Below are positions 24,783-33,746 of a DNA stretch of 64,000 nt, in pieces. The translations under genes were made by a program, and so were the position numbers. The notes under the pieces were generated by a model. That model saw only the letters and a program-made list of their open reading frames with translations, was not told the origin of the DNA and searched no databases. This DNA comes from Bacteroidales bacterium. Its GTDB lineage: Bacteria > Bacteroidota > Bacteroidia > Bacteroidales > Lentimicrobiaceae. The stretch lies in NCBI GenBank assembly GCA_016705005.1, contig JADIZB010000039.1, positions 124,001 through 188,000 of the forward strand, read 5' to 3'. The number at the start of each line of letters is the position of its first letter. Positions within the stretch are counted from its first letter, which is position 1.

Positions 24783-26108
24783 ATGAAAATCACCATTGTA
24801 GGCACTGGCTATGTAGGCCTTGTAACTGGCACCTGTTTCGCCGAAGTCGGTATTGATGTAATTTGTGTAGACATTGACATCAAGAAGATCGAAAACCTGA
24901 AAAAGGGAATTTCACCCATCTATGAGCCTGGATTGGACGGAATGATAGCGCGGAATGTTGAGAAAGACAGACTTCATTTTTCAACTGACTTACCAAGTTG
25001 TGTCAATGAATCTGATGTTATATTTATTGCTGTGGGCACGCCTCCCGATGAAGATGGAAGTGCTGATCTGAAATATGTGCTGGATGTTGCCCGGACTGTT
25101 GGTAAGCATATGAATCAACATATTCTTATTGTAACTAAAAGTACTGTTCCTGTCGGTACAGCAAAGAAAGTCCGACAGGCAATTCAGGATGAGTTGAACC
25201 AACGCTCCTTGAATATTGAATTTGATGTAGCCTCTAACCCGGAGTTCCTCAAGGAGGGAGATGCTATCAACGACTTTATGAAGCCTGATAGAATTGTTGT
25301 AGGAGTTGAATCTGAGAAAGCTCAGGAAATAATGTCAAGACTTTACAAACCCTTTACACTGAATGGTCATCCCGTGATTTTCATGGATGTTCCATCTGCT
25401 GAAATGACAAAATATGCCGCGAATGCTATGCTTGCCACCAAAATAAGCTTCATCAACGATATCGCAAACCTCTGCGAAATCATTGGTGCAGATGTAAACA
25501 TGGTAAGGAAAGGAATCGGAAGTGACTCAAGAATCGGCACCAAATTCATTTACCCCGGGATTGGTTATGGTGGTTCCTGTTTCCCCAAAGACGTGAAAGC
25601 TCTGATAAAAACTGCCGATAATGTTGGCTACCCCATGAGGATTCTTAAAGCTGTTGAATTCGTCAATGATGATCAGAAATCTGTACTCTTTAATAAATTT
25701 ATGAATCATTTTGATGGCAATGTAAAGGGACTTACTGTTGGACTTTGGGGGCTTTCTTTCAAACCACAAACAGATGATATGCGTGAAGCCCCTGCCTTAA
25801 TTATCATCGAAAAACTGCTGGCACATGGATGTGTGGTAAAAGCCTATGATCCTGTAGCAATGCATGAAACAGAAAGACGAATTGGCAATAGAATCACATA
25901 CTGTAAGGATCAATATGAAGCAGCAATGGATGCAGATGCAATTTTTCTCCTTACCGAGTGGACTGAATTCCGTTTCCCTAACTGGAATGTGCTCACAAAA
26001 TTGATAAAACACAAAGTAATCTTTGACGGTCGTAATATATATGACCGGAAGGAATTGAATGCAGCAGGCTATGAGTACTTCTGCATTGGTGTAAATACAA
26101 AACTGTAA
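24783..26108 (+). CDS. ugd: UDP-glucose 6-dehydrogenase
   Basis: A 441-residue cytoplasmic enzyme that oxidises UDP-glucose to UDP-glucuronate with two NAD+. The N-terminal Rossmann loop is VGTGYVGLVTGTCFAEVG, followed by NVGxxxFC-type elements such as VGTPPDEDGSADL, TVPVGTAKKVRQ and NPEFLKEGDAINDF. The catalytic Cys lies in GYGGSCFPKDVKAL, and the C-terminal domain has GLWGLSFKPQTDDMREAP. Its product feeds the UDP-glucuronate decarboxylase in the next gene, giving UDP-xylose. GDP-mannose dehydrogenase is a less likely alternative because of that neighbour. A terminator separates the two genes, so the downstream gene may have its own start of transcription. Confidence 0.93.
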   Translation: MKITIVGTGYVGLVTGTCFAEVGIDVICVDIDIKKIENLKKGISPIYEPGLDGMIARNVEKDRLHFSTDLPSCVNESDVIFIAVGTPPDEDGSADLKYVLDVARTVGKHMNQHILIVTKSTVPVGTAKKVRQAIQDELNQRSLNIEFDVASNPEFLKEGDAINDFMKPDRIVVGVESEKAQEIMSRLYKPFTLNGHPVIFMDVPSAEMTKYAANAMLATKISFINDIANLCEIIGADVNMVRKGIGSDSRIGTKFIYPGIGYGGSCFPKDVKALIKTADNVGYPMRILKAVEFVNDDQKSVLFNKFMNHFDGNVKGLTVGLWGLSFKPQTDDMREAPALIIIEKLLAHGCVVKAYDPVAMHETERRIGNRITYCKDQYEAAMDADAIFLLTEWTEFRFPNWNVLTKLIKHKVIFDGRNIYDRKELNAAGYEYFCIGVNTKL

Positions 26109-26124
26109 TATTTTCAGACTCAGT

Positions 26125-26172
26125 AACCGGAATCAACTAAAAAATATCCCTTTTGTTGATTCCGGTTTGTTT
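26125..26172 (+). terminator. Terminator after ugd
   Basis: A 13-base perfect stem AACCGGAATCAAC with its complement around a 17-base loop, followed by a T-rich tract. The stem strength suggests at least partial termination before the next gene. Confidence 0.75.
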
Positions 26173-26197
26173 TTAGTTTAACCAGAAAGGATCATTC

Positions 26198-27136
26198 ATG
26201 AAAAAAAAGATATTAGTAACGGGTGGTGCAGGATTCCTGGGATCACATTTATGTGAAAGGTTGCTCAATGAAGGAAACGAAGTTGTTTGCCTTGATAATT
26301 ATTTCACTGGTCAAAAAAGTAATGTAGTTCATTTACTTTCAAATCCGTACTTCGAGATGATCCGGCACGATGTTACGATGCCGTTTTTTATAGAAGTTGA
26401 TGAGATTTATAACCTTGCATGTCCTGCCTCTCCGATCCATTATCAGTACAACCCGATTAAAACTGTAAAAACATCGGTAATGGGAGCTGTCAATATGCTT
26501 GGTTTAGCAAAAAGAATTAAAGCTAAAATCCTTCAGGCTTCAACCAGTGAAGTATACGGCGACCCGCAGATACACCCGCAGACAGAAAGTTACTGGGGAC
26601 ATGTAAATCCTATTGGTGAACGCGCTTGTTATGATGAAGGAAAAAGGGCTGCTGAAACATTATTCGTGAATTATCACAAGCAAAATAATGTCCGGATAAA
26701 AATAATCCGCATCTTCAATACATACGGGCCCAGAATGCATCCCAATGATGGAAGAGTGGTTTCCAATTTCATAGTACAAGCCTTGCAAGGCAAGGATATT
26801 ACCATTTATGGCGACGGAAGTCAGTCACGAAGTTTTTGTTACTACTCCGACCTGCTCGATGGAATGATCAAACTTATGAATACAGGTGATGATTTTACAG
26901 GACCTGTCAATGTTGGAAACCCAAATGAGTTTACCATTCTTGAACTTGCCGAAAAAATAATAAGGCTTACCGGTTCTTCTTCAAAAATAATAAGGCAACC
27001 TCTGCCATCCGATGATCCTATGCAGCGACAACCTGATATCTCCCTCGCAAAAAGTAAGCTAAACTGGGAACCAAAAATTGAACTGGAGGAAGGGCTCCAA
27101 AAAACAATAGATTTTTTTAAAACAATTGTTAAATAA
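26198..27136 (+). CDS. UDP-glucuronate decarboxylase (UDP-xylose synthase)
   Basis: A 312-residue extended-SDR enzyme that decarboxylates UDP-glucuronate to UDP-xylose. Motifs: GGAGFLGSHLCERLL (NAD), CLDNYFTGQK, the UXS-specific NLACPASPIHYQ, LQASTSEVYGDP, and the catalytic YDEGKRAAE with Tyr and Lys. FNTYGPRMHPNDGRVVSNF and the 3' part NVGNPNEFTILELAE are also typical. The length is that of the soluble form without a membrane anchor. With ugd it forms a two-step UDP-xylose route. Confidence 0.93.
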   Translation: MKKKILVTGGAGFLGSHLCERLLNEGNEVVCLDNYFTGQKSNVVHLLSNPYFEMIRHDVTMPFFIEVDEIYNLACPASPIHYQYNPIKTVKTSVMGAVNMLGLAKRIKAKILQASTSEVYGDPQIHPQTESYWGHVNPIGERACYDEGKRAAETLFVNYHKQNNVRIKIIRIFNTYGPRMHPNDGRVVSNFIVQALQGKDITIYGDGSQSRSFCYYSDLLDGMIKLMNTGDDFTGPVNVGNPNEFTILELAEKIIRLTGSSSKIIRQPLPSDDPMQRQPDISLAKSKLNWEPKIELEEGLQKTIDFFKTIVK

Positions 27137-27146
27137 ATTTCTTCAA

Positions 27147-28004
27147 ATGAAAGTCCTGATTACAGGTAGCAAAGGTCAACTTGGAAATGAACTTAACCTG
27201 CTTGATGGAAAATATTCTGATGTTGAATTTCTATTCACCGATTTTGAAGAACTGGATATCACCAATCAGACATCAGTATATTCTCTATTGTCAGATTACA
27301 AACCGTCCTGGATTGTCAATTGTGCTGCATATACAGCTGTGGATAAGGCTGAACAGGAACCTGAAAAAGCTATGCTGCTGAATTCAGGAGCTCCTGGAAT
27401 ACTTGCAAAAGAGGCATCCAGAATCAATGCAAGATTGATTCACATTTCAACCGACTACGTGTTTGATGGTAAAAACCATCAGCCATACCGTGTTGATGAT
27501 AAAAAGAATCCATTGGGGATCTATGCACGCAGCAAGGCCAATGGCGAAGATAATGTGTTGAATAACGCCCCTTCTGCCATTATTATCCGAACTTCATGGC
27601 TATATTCACAATTCGGGACAAACTTCGTAAAAACAATTAGACGGGCAGGAAAAGAACGCGGAAAACTAATGGTTGTTGCTGATCAGATTGGATCCCCTAC
27701 CTGGGCTTATGACCTGGCTGAAGCAATCATCCAACTTATCAGGTGCAATGCCGGTTCAGGCATTTACCATTTTGCCAATGAAGGCGTATGTAGCTGGTTC
27801 GATTTTGCCAAAGCCATCATTGAGTTTTCTGACATCAGTTGCGAGATAAATGCAACCGATACTGCAGGATATCCTCTCCCATCTCCAAGACCATTCTATA
27901 GTGTATTTGACAAATCACATTACATTCAAACAACTGGACAATCTATCCCATACTGGCGCGACAGCCTGAAAAAATGCATAGCTTTGCTGAATGAACAGAG
28001 CTGA
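27147..28004 (+). CDS. rfbD: dTDP-4-dehydrorhamnose reductase-like (RmlD/RfbD family)
   Basis: A 285-residue SDR that reduces dTDP-4-dehydrorhamnose to dTDP-rhamnose, the last step of that pathway. It has VLITGSKGQLGNEL, VNCAAYTAVDKAEQE, HISTDYVFDGKNHQPY, YARSKANGE (the YxxxK pair) and IRTSWLYSQFGTNFVKT. The start is the ATG at 27147; an earlier ATG overlaps the preceding gene. The other rhamnose genes (rmlA, rmlB, rmlC) are not in the window, so this member is apart from the pathway or has another substrate. It overlaps the GxxExxY gene by 14 bases. Confidence 0.87.
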   Translation: MKVLITGSKGQLGNELNLLDGKYSDVEFLFTDFEELDITNQTSVYSLLSDYKPSWIVNCAAYTAVDKAEQEPEKAMLLNSGAPGILAKEASRINARLIHISTDYVFDGKNHQPYRVDDKKNPLGIYARSKANGEDNVLNNAPSAIIIRTSWLYSQFGTNFVKTIRRAGKERGKLMVVADQIGSPTWAYDLAEAIIQLIRCNAGSGIYHFANEGVCSWFDFAKAIIEFSDISCEINATDTAGYPLPSPRPFYSVFDKSHYIQTTGQSIPYWRDSLKKCIALLNEQS

Positions 28005-28377
28005 TCTGAACCGACTGCACACAAAAGTTTTTGAAGCTGCTTCTGAAGTATTAACAGAACTCGGTCCTGGCCTCGATGAGCAAATTTACAGATCATGCTT
28101 TCTGCATGAGTTGCGGCTTCAGGGATTGATGTTTAAACGTGATGTAATTTTCCCTGTTTTCTATAAGGATCTGAAAACAAATAATGAATATAAGGCCGAG
28201 ATTCTTGTTGAGAATCAATTGATCGTCGAGATTATAAATGAATCCGGAATAAATCCACTCAGAATCACTGCAATGCAGTCAAAACTCAAACTTTCCGGGA
28301 AACGGCTTGGGGTCATAATTTCGTTCAACTGCGCAGCAATTACTGACGGATACAGGAAAATTATAGTGAATCCCTGA
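27991..28377 (+). CDS. GxxExxY protein with degenerate nuclease motif
   Basis: A 128-residue protein of the GxxExxY family (PDDEXK_3 fold). The name motif is complete (GLDEQIY). The nuclease-like core appears as YKAEILVENQLIVEIINE, then RITAMQSKLKLSGKRLGVIISFN. The canonical form is [RK]ADLLV...VELK; here the Asp is Glu and the Lys after VE is replaced (VEII), while the Glu and Gln are kept. Family members are common in nucleotide-sugar loci and their role is unknown. The overlap with rfbD and the following phosphohexomutase suggest a shared transcript. Confidence 0.85.
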   Translation: MNRADLNRLHTKVFEAASEVLTELGPGLDEQIYRSCFLHELRLQGLMFKRDVIFPVFYKDLKTNNEYKAEILVENQLIVEIINESGINPLRITAMQSKLKLSGKRLGVIISFNCAAITDGYRKIIVNP

Positions 28378-28448
28378 GCTAAAAACTTAAAGAAGTTGAT
28401 TAAGATATTGGGTAATTTAATAAATTCGAAAAATAAAAAGACAGCCAT

Positions 28449-30194
28449 ATGACAATTCATGAAGTTGACCCTAAAATCATTGATAAAGCCAACACCTGGC
28501 TGAATGGCAATTATGATGCAGAAACCAAAGCTGTTGTAAAAAATATGCTGGAGAATGACCCTGCTGAACTTGTTGAGTGTTTTTATAGAGACCTTGAATT
28601 CGGCACAGGTGGATTAAGGGGGATTATGGGAACCGGAACCAATCGTATGAATAAATATACTGTGGGAACCGCTACCCAGGGACTTGCCAATTACCTGAAA
28701 TACAGCTTCTCCACTCTTCCTGAAATCAGTTTGGCAATAGCTTTTGATTCCAGAAACAACAGCCCCTATTTTGCTCAGATTGCAGCAGATGTTTTGGCAG
28801 GTAACGGAATTAAAGTGTTTCTGTTTGAAAGTCTCAGACCAACGCCGGAGCTCTCCTTTGCAGTCAGACACTTGAAATGTCAGGGTGGGATTGTTATTAC
28901 GGCATCCCACAATCCGAAAGAATACAACGGATATAAAGTATACTGGAATGATGGTGGACAGTTGGTCCCTCCACATGACAAGAATGTTATTGATGAAGTT
29001 TATAAAATAACCAACGTTGATGATGTTAAATTCGGCAATGATAGTCCTCTCATTGTAAAAATCGGCAAAGAGGTTGACGATGTTTACCTTTCAATGCTGA
29101 AATCACTTTCCTTGTCTCCTGACATAATAGCCCGGCAACACGATCTGAGGATTGTTTACACGCCGATACATGGCACAGGGGCATTGCTTGTGCCGCAAGC
29201 ACTCAGCAGGTTCGGATTTAATGCAGTGACCACAGTTGAAAAACAGATGATACCGGATGGTAATTTCCCAACTGTACTTTCGCCAAACCCTGAAGAAAAA
29301 GCTGCCATGGCAATGGCACTGGATAAGGCAAAAGAAGTAAATGCTGACCTTATTCTGGCTACCGATCCGGATGCTGACAGGGTTGGAGCCGGTGTAAAGG
29401 ATAATGAGGGAAATTATATCCTTCTGAATGGAAACCAATCAGCCACCTTGCTGATTTATTACCTGATAAAGCAATGGAAAGCCAAAGGAAAAATCACTGG
29501 AAATGAATTTATTGCCAAAACAATCGTTACTTCCGAATTACTTAAGGATATTGCTGTTGACAATGGGGTGGAATCATATGATGTTTTGACAGGGTTCAAA
29601 TACATTGCCGAGATCATCAGGAAATTTGAAGGCATAAAAACATTCATCGGAGGCGGAGAAGAGAGTTATGGATATCTGGTTGGCGATAGTGTCAGGGACA
29701 AGGATGCCGTTATTTCATGCTGTATGCTTGCCGAAACTGCCGCATGGGCAAAAGATCAGGGACTTACCATGTTTGACCTTCTTATTGATATTTATAAGGA
29801 ATATGGCTTCTATCTTGAGGACCTGATCTCAATAACCAAAAAAGGCAAATCCGGAGCTGAAGAAATTCAGGAAATGATGAAAAATTATCGCATCAATCCG
29901 CCAAAAGTAATTAACGGACAGAAAGTTACGATAATAAAAGACTATCAGTTACAGGTTGAAAAAAACCTTTCTACCGGGTCTGAAACACCTATCCTACTGC
30001 CTAAATCAGATGTATTGCAATTCTTTCTGGAAAGTGGCAGTAAAATTACTGTCCGGCCCTCAGGAACTGAACCAAAAATCAAGTTTTATTTTGGAGTTAA
30101 AGGTAAACTGAACAGTAAGAATGAATTTGATAAAGTCAACAAAGAGATGGCTGCCCAGTTGCAATCTATTATAACATCAATGGGACTGAGATAA
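28449..30194 (+). CDS. Phosphohexomutase (phosphoglucomutase/phosphomannomutase)
   Basis: A 581-residue alpha-D-phosphohexomutase. Catalytic serine loop ITASHNPKEYNGYKVY, metal loop ATDPDADRVGAGV, sugar-specificity loop GGGEESYGYLVGD and phosphate loop VRPSGTEPKIKFY are all present. The length and the GTGGLRGIMGTG start match the long form typical of Bacteroidota and Firmicutes (PgcA-like). It interconverts glucose-6- and glucose-1-phosphate (or the mannose forms), which supplies UDP-glucose to Ugd and hexose-1-phosphates for glycans. It is followed by a strong bidirectional terminator. Confidence 0.94.
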   Translation: MTIHEVDPKIIDKANTWLNGNYDAETKAVVKNMLENDPAELVECFYRDLEFGTGGLRGIMGTGTNRMNKYTVGTATQGLANYLKYSFSTLPEISLAIAFDSRNNSPYFAQIAADVLAGNGIKVFLFESLRPTPELSFAVRHLKCQGGIVITASHNPKEYNGYKVYWNDGGQLVPPHDKNVIDEVYKITNVDDVKFGNDSPLIVKIGKEVDDVYLSMLKSLSLSPDIIARQHDLRIVYTPIHGTGALLVPQALSRFGFNAVTTVEKQMIPDGNFPTVLSPNPEEKAAMAMALDKAKEVNADLILATDPDADRVGAGVKDNEGNYILLNGNQSATLLIYYLIKQWKAKGKITGNEFIAKTIVTSELLKDIAVDNGVESYDVLTGFKYIAEIIRKFEGIKTFIGGGEESYGYLVGDSVRDKDAVISCCMLAETAAWAKDQGLTMFDLLIDIYKEYGFYLEDLISITKKGKSGAEEIQEMMKNYRINPPKVINGQKVTIIKDYQLQVEKNLSTGSETPILLPKSDVLQFFLESGSKITVRPSGTEPKIKFYFGVKGKLNSKNEFDKVNKEMAAQLQSIITSMGLR

Positions 30195-30205
30195 TTAAAA
30201 AACAA

Positions 30206-30234
30206 AAAAAAAGCGGCTTACGCCGCTTTTTTTT
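30206..30234. terminator. Bidirectional terminator
   Basis: Stem GCGGC TTAC GCCGC with long flanking A and T runs (AAAAAAA and TTTTTTTT), between the convergent phosphohexomutase and ornithine carbamoyltransferase genes. Confidence 0.9.
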
Positions 30235-30247
30235 ATAAAAAATCTGA

Positions 30248-31249
30248 TCAGCTACCAAGTGTAGCAACCATGACTGCTTTGATTGTATGAAGCCTGTTCT
30301 CTGCTTCGTCAAAAACGATAGACATGTTTGATTCAAAAACGTCTTCTGTTACCTCCATTGATTCCAGACCGTATTTCTGGAAAATATCTTCACCAACAGC
30401 AGTTTCGCGATTGTGGAAGGCGGGCAGGCAATGCAGAAACTTGACATTAGGATTTCCGGTTTTCCTGACTGCATCCATATTTACCTGATAAGGGTTAAGC
30501 AATTTGATGCGTTCTGCCCATACTTCAGCTGGTTCACCCATTGATACCCATACATCCGTGTAAAGAAAATCAACACCTTTTACACCCTCGTCCACAGATT
30601 CGGTAAGCGTGATTCTTGCACCTGTCTGTTTAGCAATTTCGCGACATTGAGCTACCAGTTCTTCCTTAGGCCAGCATTCTTTTGGGGCTGCAGCCCTGAA
30701 ATCCATTCCCATTTTTGCTGCACCAACCATTAATGAATTCCCCATGTTATTCCGGGCATCGCCCATATAGCAAAAAGCAACCTGATGCAGGGGTTTGTCG
30801 CTGTGTTCCATCATGGTTAGAAAATCAGCCAAAATCTGCGTAGGATGAAATTCGGTAGTTAGTCCATTCCAAACAGGAACACCTGCATACTTGCCCAATG
30901 TTTCAACAATCTCCTGAGCGTAACCCCGATATTCGATACCATCATACATTCTACCTAAAACCCTTGCAGTATCCTTCATTGATTCCTTCTTGCCCATTTG
31001 CGAACCAGAGGGCCCAAGATAAGTTACATGAGCACCCTGATCGAGTGCGGCAACTTCAAACGCACACCTGGTGCGTGTTGAGTCTTTTTCAAAAAGCAGT
31101 ACAATATTCTTGCCTTTAAGTTTTTGCTGTTCAGTACCTGCATATTTGGCCTTTTTCAGATCGGCCGACAGTTGAAGCAGATACGTGATCTCCTGAGGAG
31201 TAAAATCAAGCAATTTTAAGAAATTGCGGTTTCTGATGTTGAATCCCAT
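30248..31249 (-). CDS. argF: Ornithine carbamoyltransferase
   Basis: A 333-residue enzyme that reversibly makes citrulline and phosphate from ornithine and carbamoyl phosphate. Carbamoyl-phosphate site DSTRTRCAFEVAA, ornithine-domain motifs NGLTTEFHPTQILAD, and the HCLPAFHNRETAVGE loop with its catalytic Cys are complete. It follows carbamate kinase by 34 bases. Beside arcC this is probably the catabolic form (ArcB), running from citrulline to carbamoyl phosphate. No arginine deiminase is in the window, so arginine would have to reach citrulline in another way or the enzyme may take citrulline from outside. A biosynthetic role cannot be excluded. Confidence 0.92.
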   Translation of the reverse strand: MGFNIRNRNFLKLLDFTPQEITYLLQLSADLKKAKYAGTEQQKLKGKNIVLLFEKDSTRTRCAFEVAALDQGAHVTYLGPSGSQMGKKESMKDTARVLGRMYDGIEYRGYAQEIVETLGKYAGVPVWNGLTTEFHPTQILADFLTMMEHSDKPLHQVAFCYMGDARNNMGNSLMVGAAKMGMDFRAAAPKECWPKEELVAQCREIAKQTGARITLTESVDEGVKGVDFLYTDVWVSMGEPAEVWAERIKLLNPYQVNMDAVRKTGNPNVKFLHCLPAFHNRETAVGEDIFQKYGLESMEVTEDVFESNMSIVFDEAENRLHTIKAVMVATLGS

Positions 31250-31283
31250 ATTGGTTTATTCTTTAAGGTTTATTTGATACTTA

Positions 31284-32228
31284 CTAAACAATTACTACCC
31301 TTGTACCTCCATTATCGATTCCAAGTTTGTCAGCGCTGGTAATTATTGCATCTTTACCAGTCCCTTCCACAAAACTTATGGCGGCTCTTATTTTTGGTGC
31401 CATACTACCTTCAGCAAACTGTTTCTCGTCAAGATATTTTTTAGCCTCAGAAATGGTCATACGGTCAATTGCCTTTTCCTGCGGTGTGTTATAATTGACA
31501 CATACTTTCGGAACATCAGTGAGAATAAACAACTTATCAGCCCTGATCTGCACGGCAAGTAATGATGACGCCAGATCCTTGTCAATTACTGCATCAATTC
31601 CCTGCAATTTGTTCTCTTCAACATAAAACTGGGGAATTCCTCCCCCACCTACAGCAATCACGATTTGTCCTGCCCTGGCAAGTGTTTCTATTGATTTTTG
31701 ATTACTGATTACCAATGGCTTAGGGCTGGCAACCACTTTTCGGAATCCTCTTCCCCGGGGATCTGCAGCAAATTGCGCTCCGGTTTCAGCACCAATTCTT
31801 TCAGATTCTTCCTTTGTATAATATGGTCCTACCGGCTTTGTAGGATTGGCGAAAGCAGGATCATTTTTATCTACCAGAACCTGGGTAATGATCGAAATTA
31901 TATCCCGATCCAAATCATTAGCTTTCATTACATTACGTAACTGTTGTTCTATCACATATCCGATAAAACCCTGCGAATAGGCTACAGCAATATCCAGAGG
32001 CATATCCGGTAAACCATAAAGCTTGTTGCCGGCTGTATTAGAAAGCAGAATATTTCCAACCTGGGGTCCGTTACCATGCGTCACCACAACGTTATAATCA
32101 GCCCTGATTAATGTCAGTAACCTTTCAGCAGTATAATATGCATTTGCTTCCTGGTCATCAATGGTTCCTTTTTGATCACTCCTTAACAAGGCATTTCCTC
32201 CCAATGCCACTACAGCTAATTTCTTCAT
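31284..32228 (-). CDS. arcC: Carbamate kinase
   Basis: A 314-residue amino-acid-kinase-fold enzyme that forms ATP from carbamoyl phosphate and ADP, releasing carbamate. Seen: VVALGGNALLRSDQKG, VVTHGNGPQVGNILL, VAVGGGGIPQF, EGIDAVIDKDLASSLLA-type substrate loop and FILTDVPKVCVNY. The length is that of ArcC. A promoter with TTG, 19 bases and TACTTTTG lies upstream on the minus strand. It probably forms an operon with argF. Confidence 0.95.
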   Translation of the reverse strand: MKKLAVVALGGNALLRSDQKGTIDDQEANAYYTAERLLTLIRADYNVVVTHGNGPQVGNILLSNTAGNKLYGLPDMPLDIAVAYSQGFIGYVIEQQLRNVMKANDLDRDIISIITQVLVDKNDPAFANPTKPVGPYYTKEESERIGAETGAQFAADPRGRGFRKVVASPKPLVISNQKSIETLARAGQIVIAVGGGGIPQFYVEENKLQGIDAVIDKDLASSLLAVQIRADKLFILTDVPKVCVNYNTPQEKAIDRMTISEAKKYLDEKQFAEGSMAPKIRAAISFVEGTGKDAIITSADKLGIDNGGTRVVIV

Positions 32229-32253
32229 AAAGTCATCTGCGTTAATTTTGATG

Positions 32254-32283
32254 CAAAAGTAAATACTTTTATATCAATTCCAA
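32254..32283 (-). promoter_or_regulatory. Promoter of arcC-argF
   Basis: Minus strand: TTG at 32281-32283, a 19-base spacer and TACTTTTG at 32254-32261. The leader is about 25 bases. Confidence 0.65.
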
Positions 32284-32408
32284 GTAGCAGATCAAACCAT
32301 CTGTAAGATTATAACATTCATTAATCTAAATACTTAAGTGTCATATATCCGATCAAAAAATTCATTTATTCAAATAATCAGTGAAAATTTCTGCAATGCC
32401 TCATTGAT

Positions 32409-32416
32409 TACCTTTG
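32409..32416 (+). promoter_or_regulatory. -7 element placed to give a leaderless EamA mRNA
   Basis: TACCTTTG ends four bases before the ATG at 32421. With the usual start 4-6 bases downstream, transcription would begin at the start codon. No clear -33 element. Confidence 0.4.
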
Positions 32417-32420
32417 CACC

Positions 32421-33305
32421 ATGACAAGAAATACTAAATCGATTTTACTAGCGCTGACCGCCGTTCTTCTGTGGTCAACCATAGGGTCAGCATTCAAACT
32501 TACACTCAACTATCTCAATTACACCCAGATTTTATTGTTTTCTTCCTTTATTGCTGTTGTTTTCCTTGCCATTTTACTGGTGGTCAATGGTAAAATGAAA
32601 CTCCTTTCCAGCGTTACTTTCAGATCGGTCAGAATGTCAGCAGTCATGGGATTTCTCAATCCTTTTGCATACTATCTGATACTTTTAAAAGCATATTCCG
32701 TCCTGAAAGCCCAGGAAGCCGTTGTACTGAATTACACCTGGCCATTGATACTGGTTTTGCTTTCAGCTATTTTTCTGAAATCAAAAATTACCTGGATCAA
32801 CTTAATTTCTTTGGCAATCAGCTTTTCAGGGACTTTCATTATCGCAACCCGGGGTGATATTTTCTCCTTCCAATTCTCGAATCCAACCGGAATCGTTCTG
32901 GCCCTTTCAAGTGCATTATTCTGGGCTTCCTATTGGTTGATTAACATGAAAGATGTAAGGGGAACTGAAGAAAAGATATTTCTGAATTTCCTCTTTGGAT
33001 TTATCTATACGCTTATATACAGCATTCTGACAAACAATCTGATAGTACCAGGATTGGAAGCAACAGCCGGAGTAATTTATATCGGTCTGTTTGAAATGGG
33101 AATTACTTTTGTAATTTGGCTGAATGCATTAAAGTTAGCTGTCAATACTGCAAAAATCAGCAATCTTGTTTATCTTTCCCCTTTTATCTCCCTGTTGATT
33201 GTTTCAGTTGCAATAAAGGAAAAAATTATGCCTTCAACACTTATCGGACTTTCTCTGATTATCGGGGGGATACTACTACAATACCTGATCCGTAAAAAAA
33301 AATAA
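32421..33305 (+). CDS. EamA/DMT family transporter
   Basis: A 294-residue membrane protein with ten hydrophobic segments as two EamA repeats. It begins SILLALTAVLLWSTIGSAFKL and has YLILLKAYSVLKAQEAVVLNYTWPLILVLLSAI; the second repeat has ALSSALFWASYWLINM and EMGITFVIWLNALK. Family members export amino acids, nucleosides or metabolites such as drugs. Its place beside the carbamate kinase operon hints at an amino-acid link, but they are divergent and the substrate is unknown. It ends 7 bases before the convergent response regulator. Confidence 0.88.
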   Translation: MTRNTKSILLALTAVLLWSTIGSAFKLTLNYLNYTQILLFSSFIAVVFLAILLVVNGKMKLLSSVTFRSVRMSAVMGFLNPFAYYLILLKAYSVLKAQEAVVLNYTWPLILVLLSAIFLKSKITWINLISLAISFSGTFIIATRGDIFSFQFSNPTGIVLALSSALFWASYWLINMKDVRGTEEKIFLNFLFGFIYTLIYSILTNNLIVPGLEATAGVIYIGLFEMGITFVIWLNALKLAVNTAKISNLVYLSPFISLLIVSVAIKEKIMPSTLIGLSLIIGGILLQYLIRKKK

Positions 33306-33311
33306 AAAACC

Positions 33312-33746
33312 TCAGAGATATTTGCTGATGGTTTGAATCAGAAGTGAAGGCCTGATCGGCTTGGCAAGGTATTCGTCACAGCCGGCAAGATGGCTTTTTT
33401 CCTTTTCCCCAACCATTGCATAGGCAGTCTGAGCGATAATCGGCAGTTCAGGACGAAGCAATTTGATGTTGCTGGTAACTTCATATCCATCCATGCCGGC
33501 CAGTTGCACATCCATGAGGACAAGATCAAAATTTTGCCCGTTTTTAATCATTTCTATTGCATCCTCACCCTGCCTCGCCCAAACAAGTTTAGCACCTGAT
33601 CTGCGAAGTGTTGCAGCCAGAAACTGATAATTGGATTCAACATCTTCAACAATCAGAATAGTTTTATCTGTCCATTTATCTGCTGTGGATGCAATGTTAT
33701 CAATTGAAAATATTTCCATTGCCTGATTTTTCTTCGTTATCGCCAT
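33312..33746 (-). CDS. Single-domain response regulator receiver protein
   Basis: A 144-residue stand-alone REC domain. Acidic pocket VEDVESNYQ, phosphoacceptor VLMDVQLAGMDGYEV, the switch Thr in IIAQTAYAM and Lys in LAKPIRPS are all present. An N-terminal stretch of about 30 residues precedes the domain. No output domain exists, so it works by interaction, like CheY or a phosphorelay intermediate. The ATG at 33746 was chosen over a GTG three codons earlier. A likely partner is the histidine kinase about 2.7 kb upstream on the same strand. Confidence 0.88.
   Translation of the reverse strand: MAITKKNQAMEIFSIDNIASTADKWTDKTILIVEDVESNYQFLAATLRRSGAKLVWARQGEDAIEMIKNGQNFDLVLMDVQLAGMDGYEVTSNIKLLRPELPIIAQTAYAMVGEKEKSHLAGCDEYLAKPIRPSLLIQTISKYL

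Noticed and set aside
27126..27146. Earlier start codons for rfbD
   Set aside because: They would add codons overlapping the UDP-glucuronate decarboxylase stop region; the dinucleotide motif begins normally at the chosen ATG.
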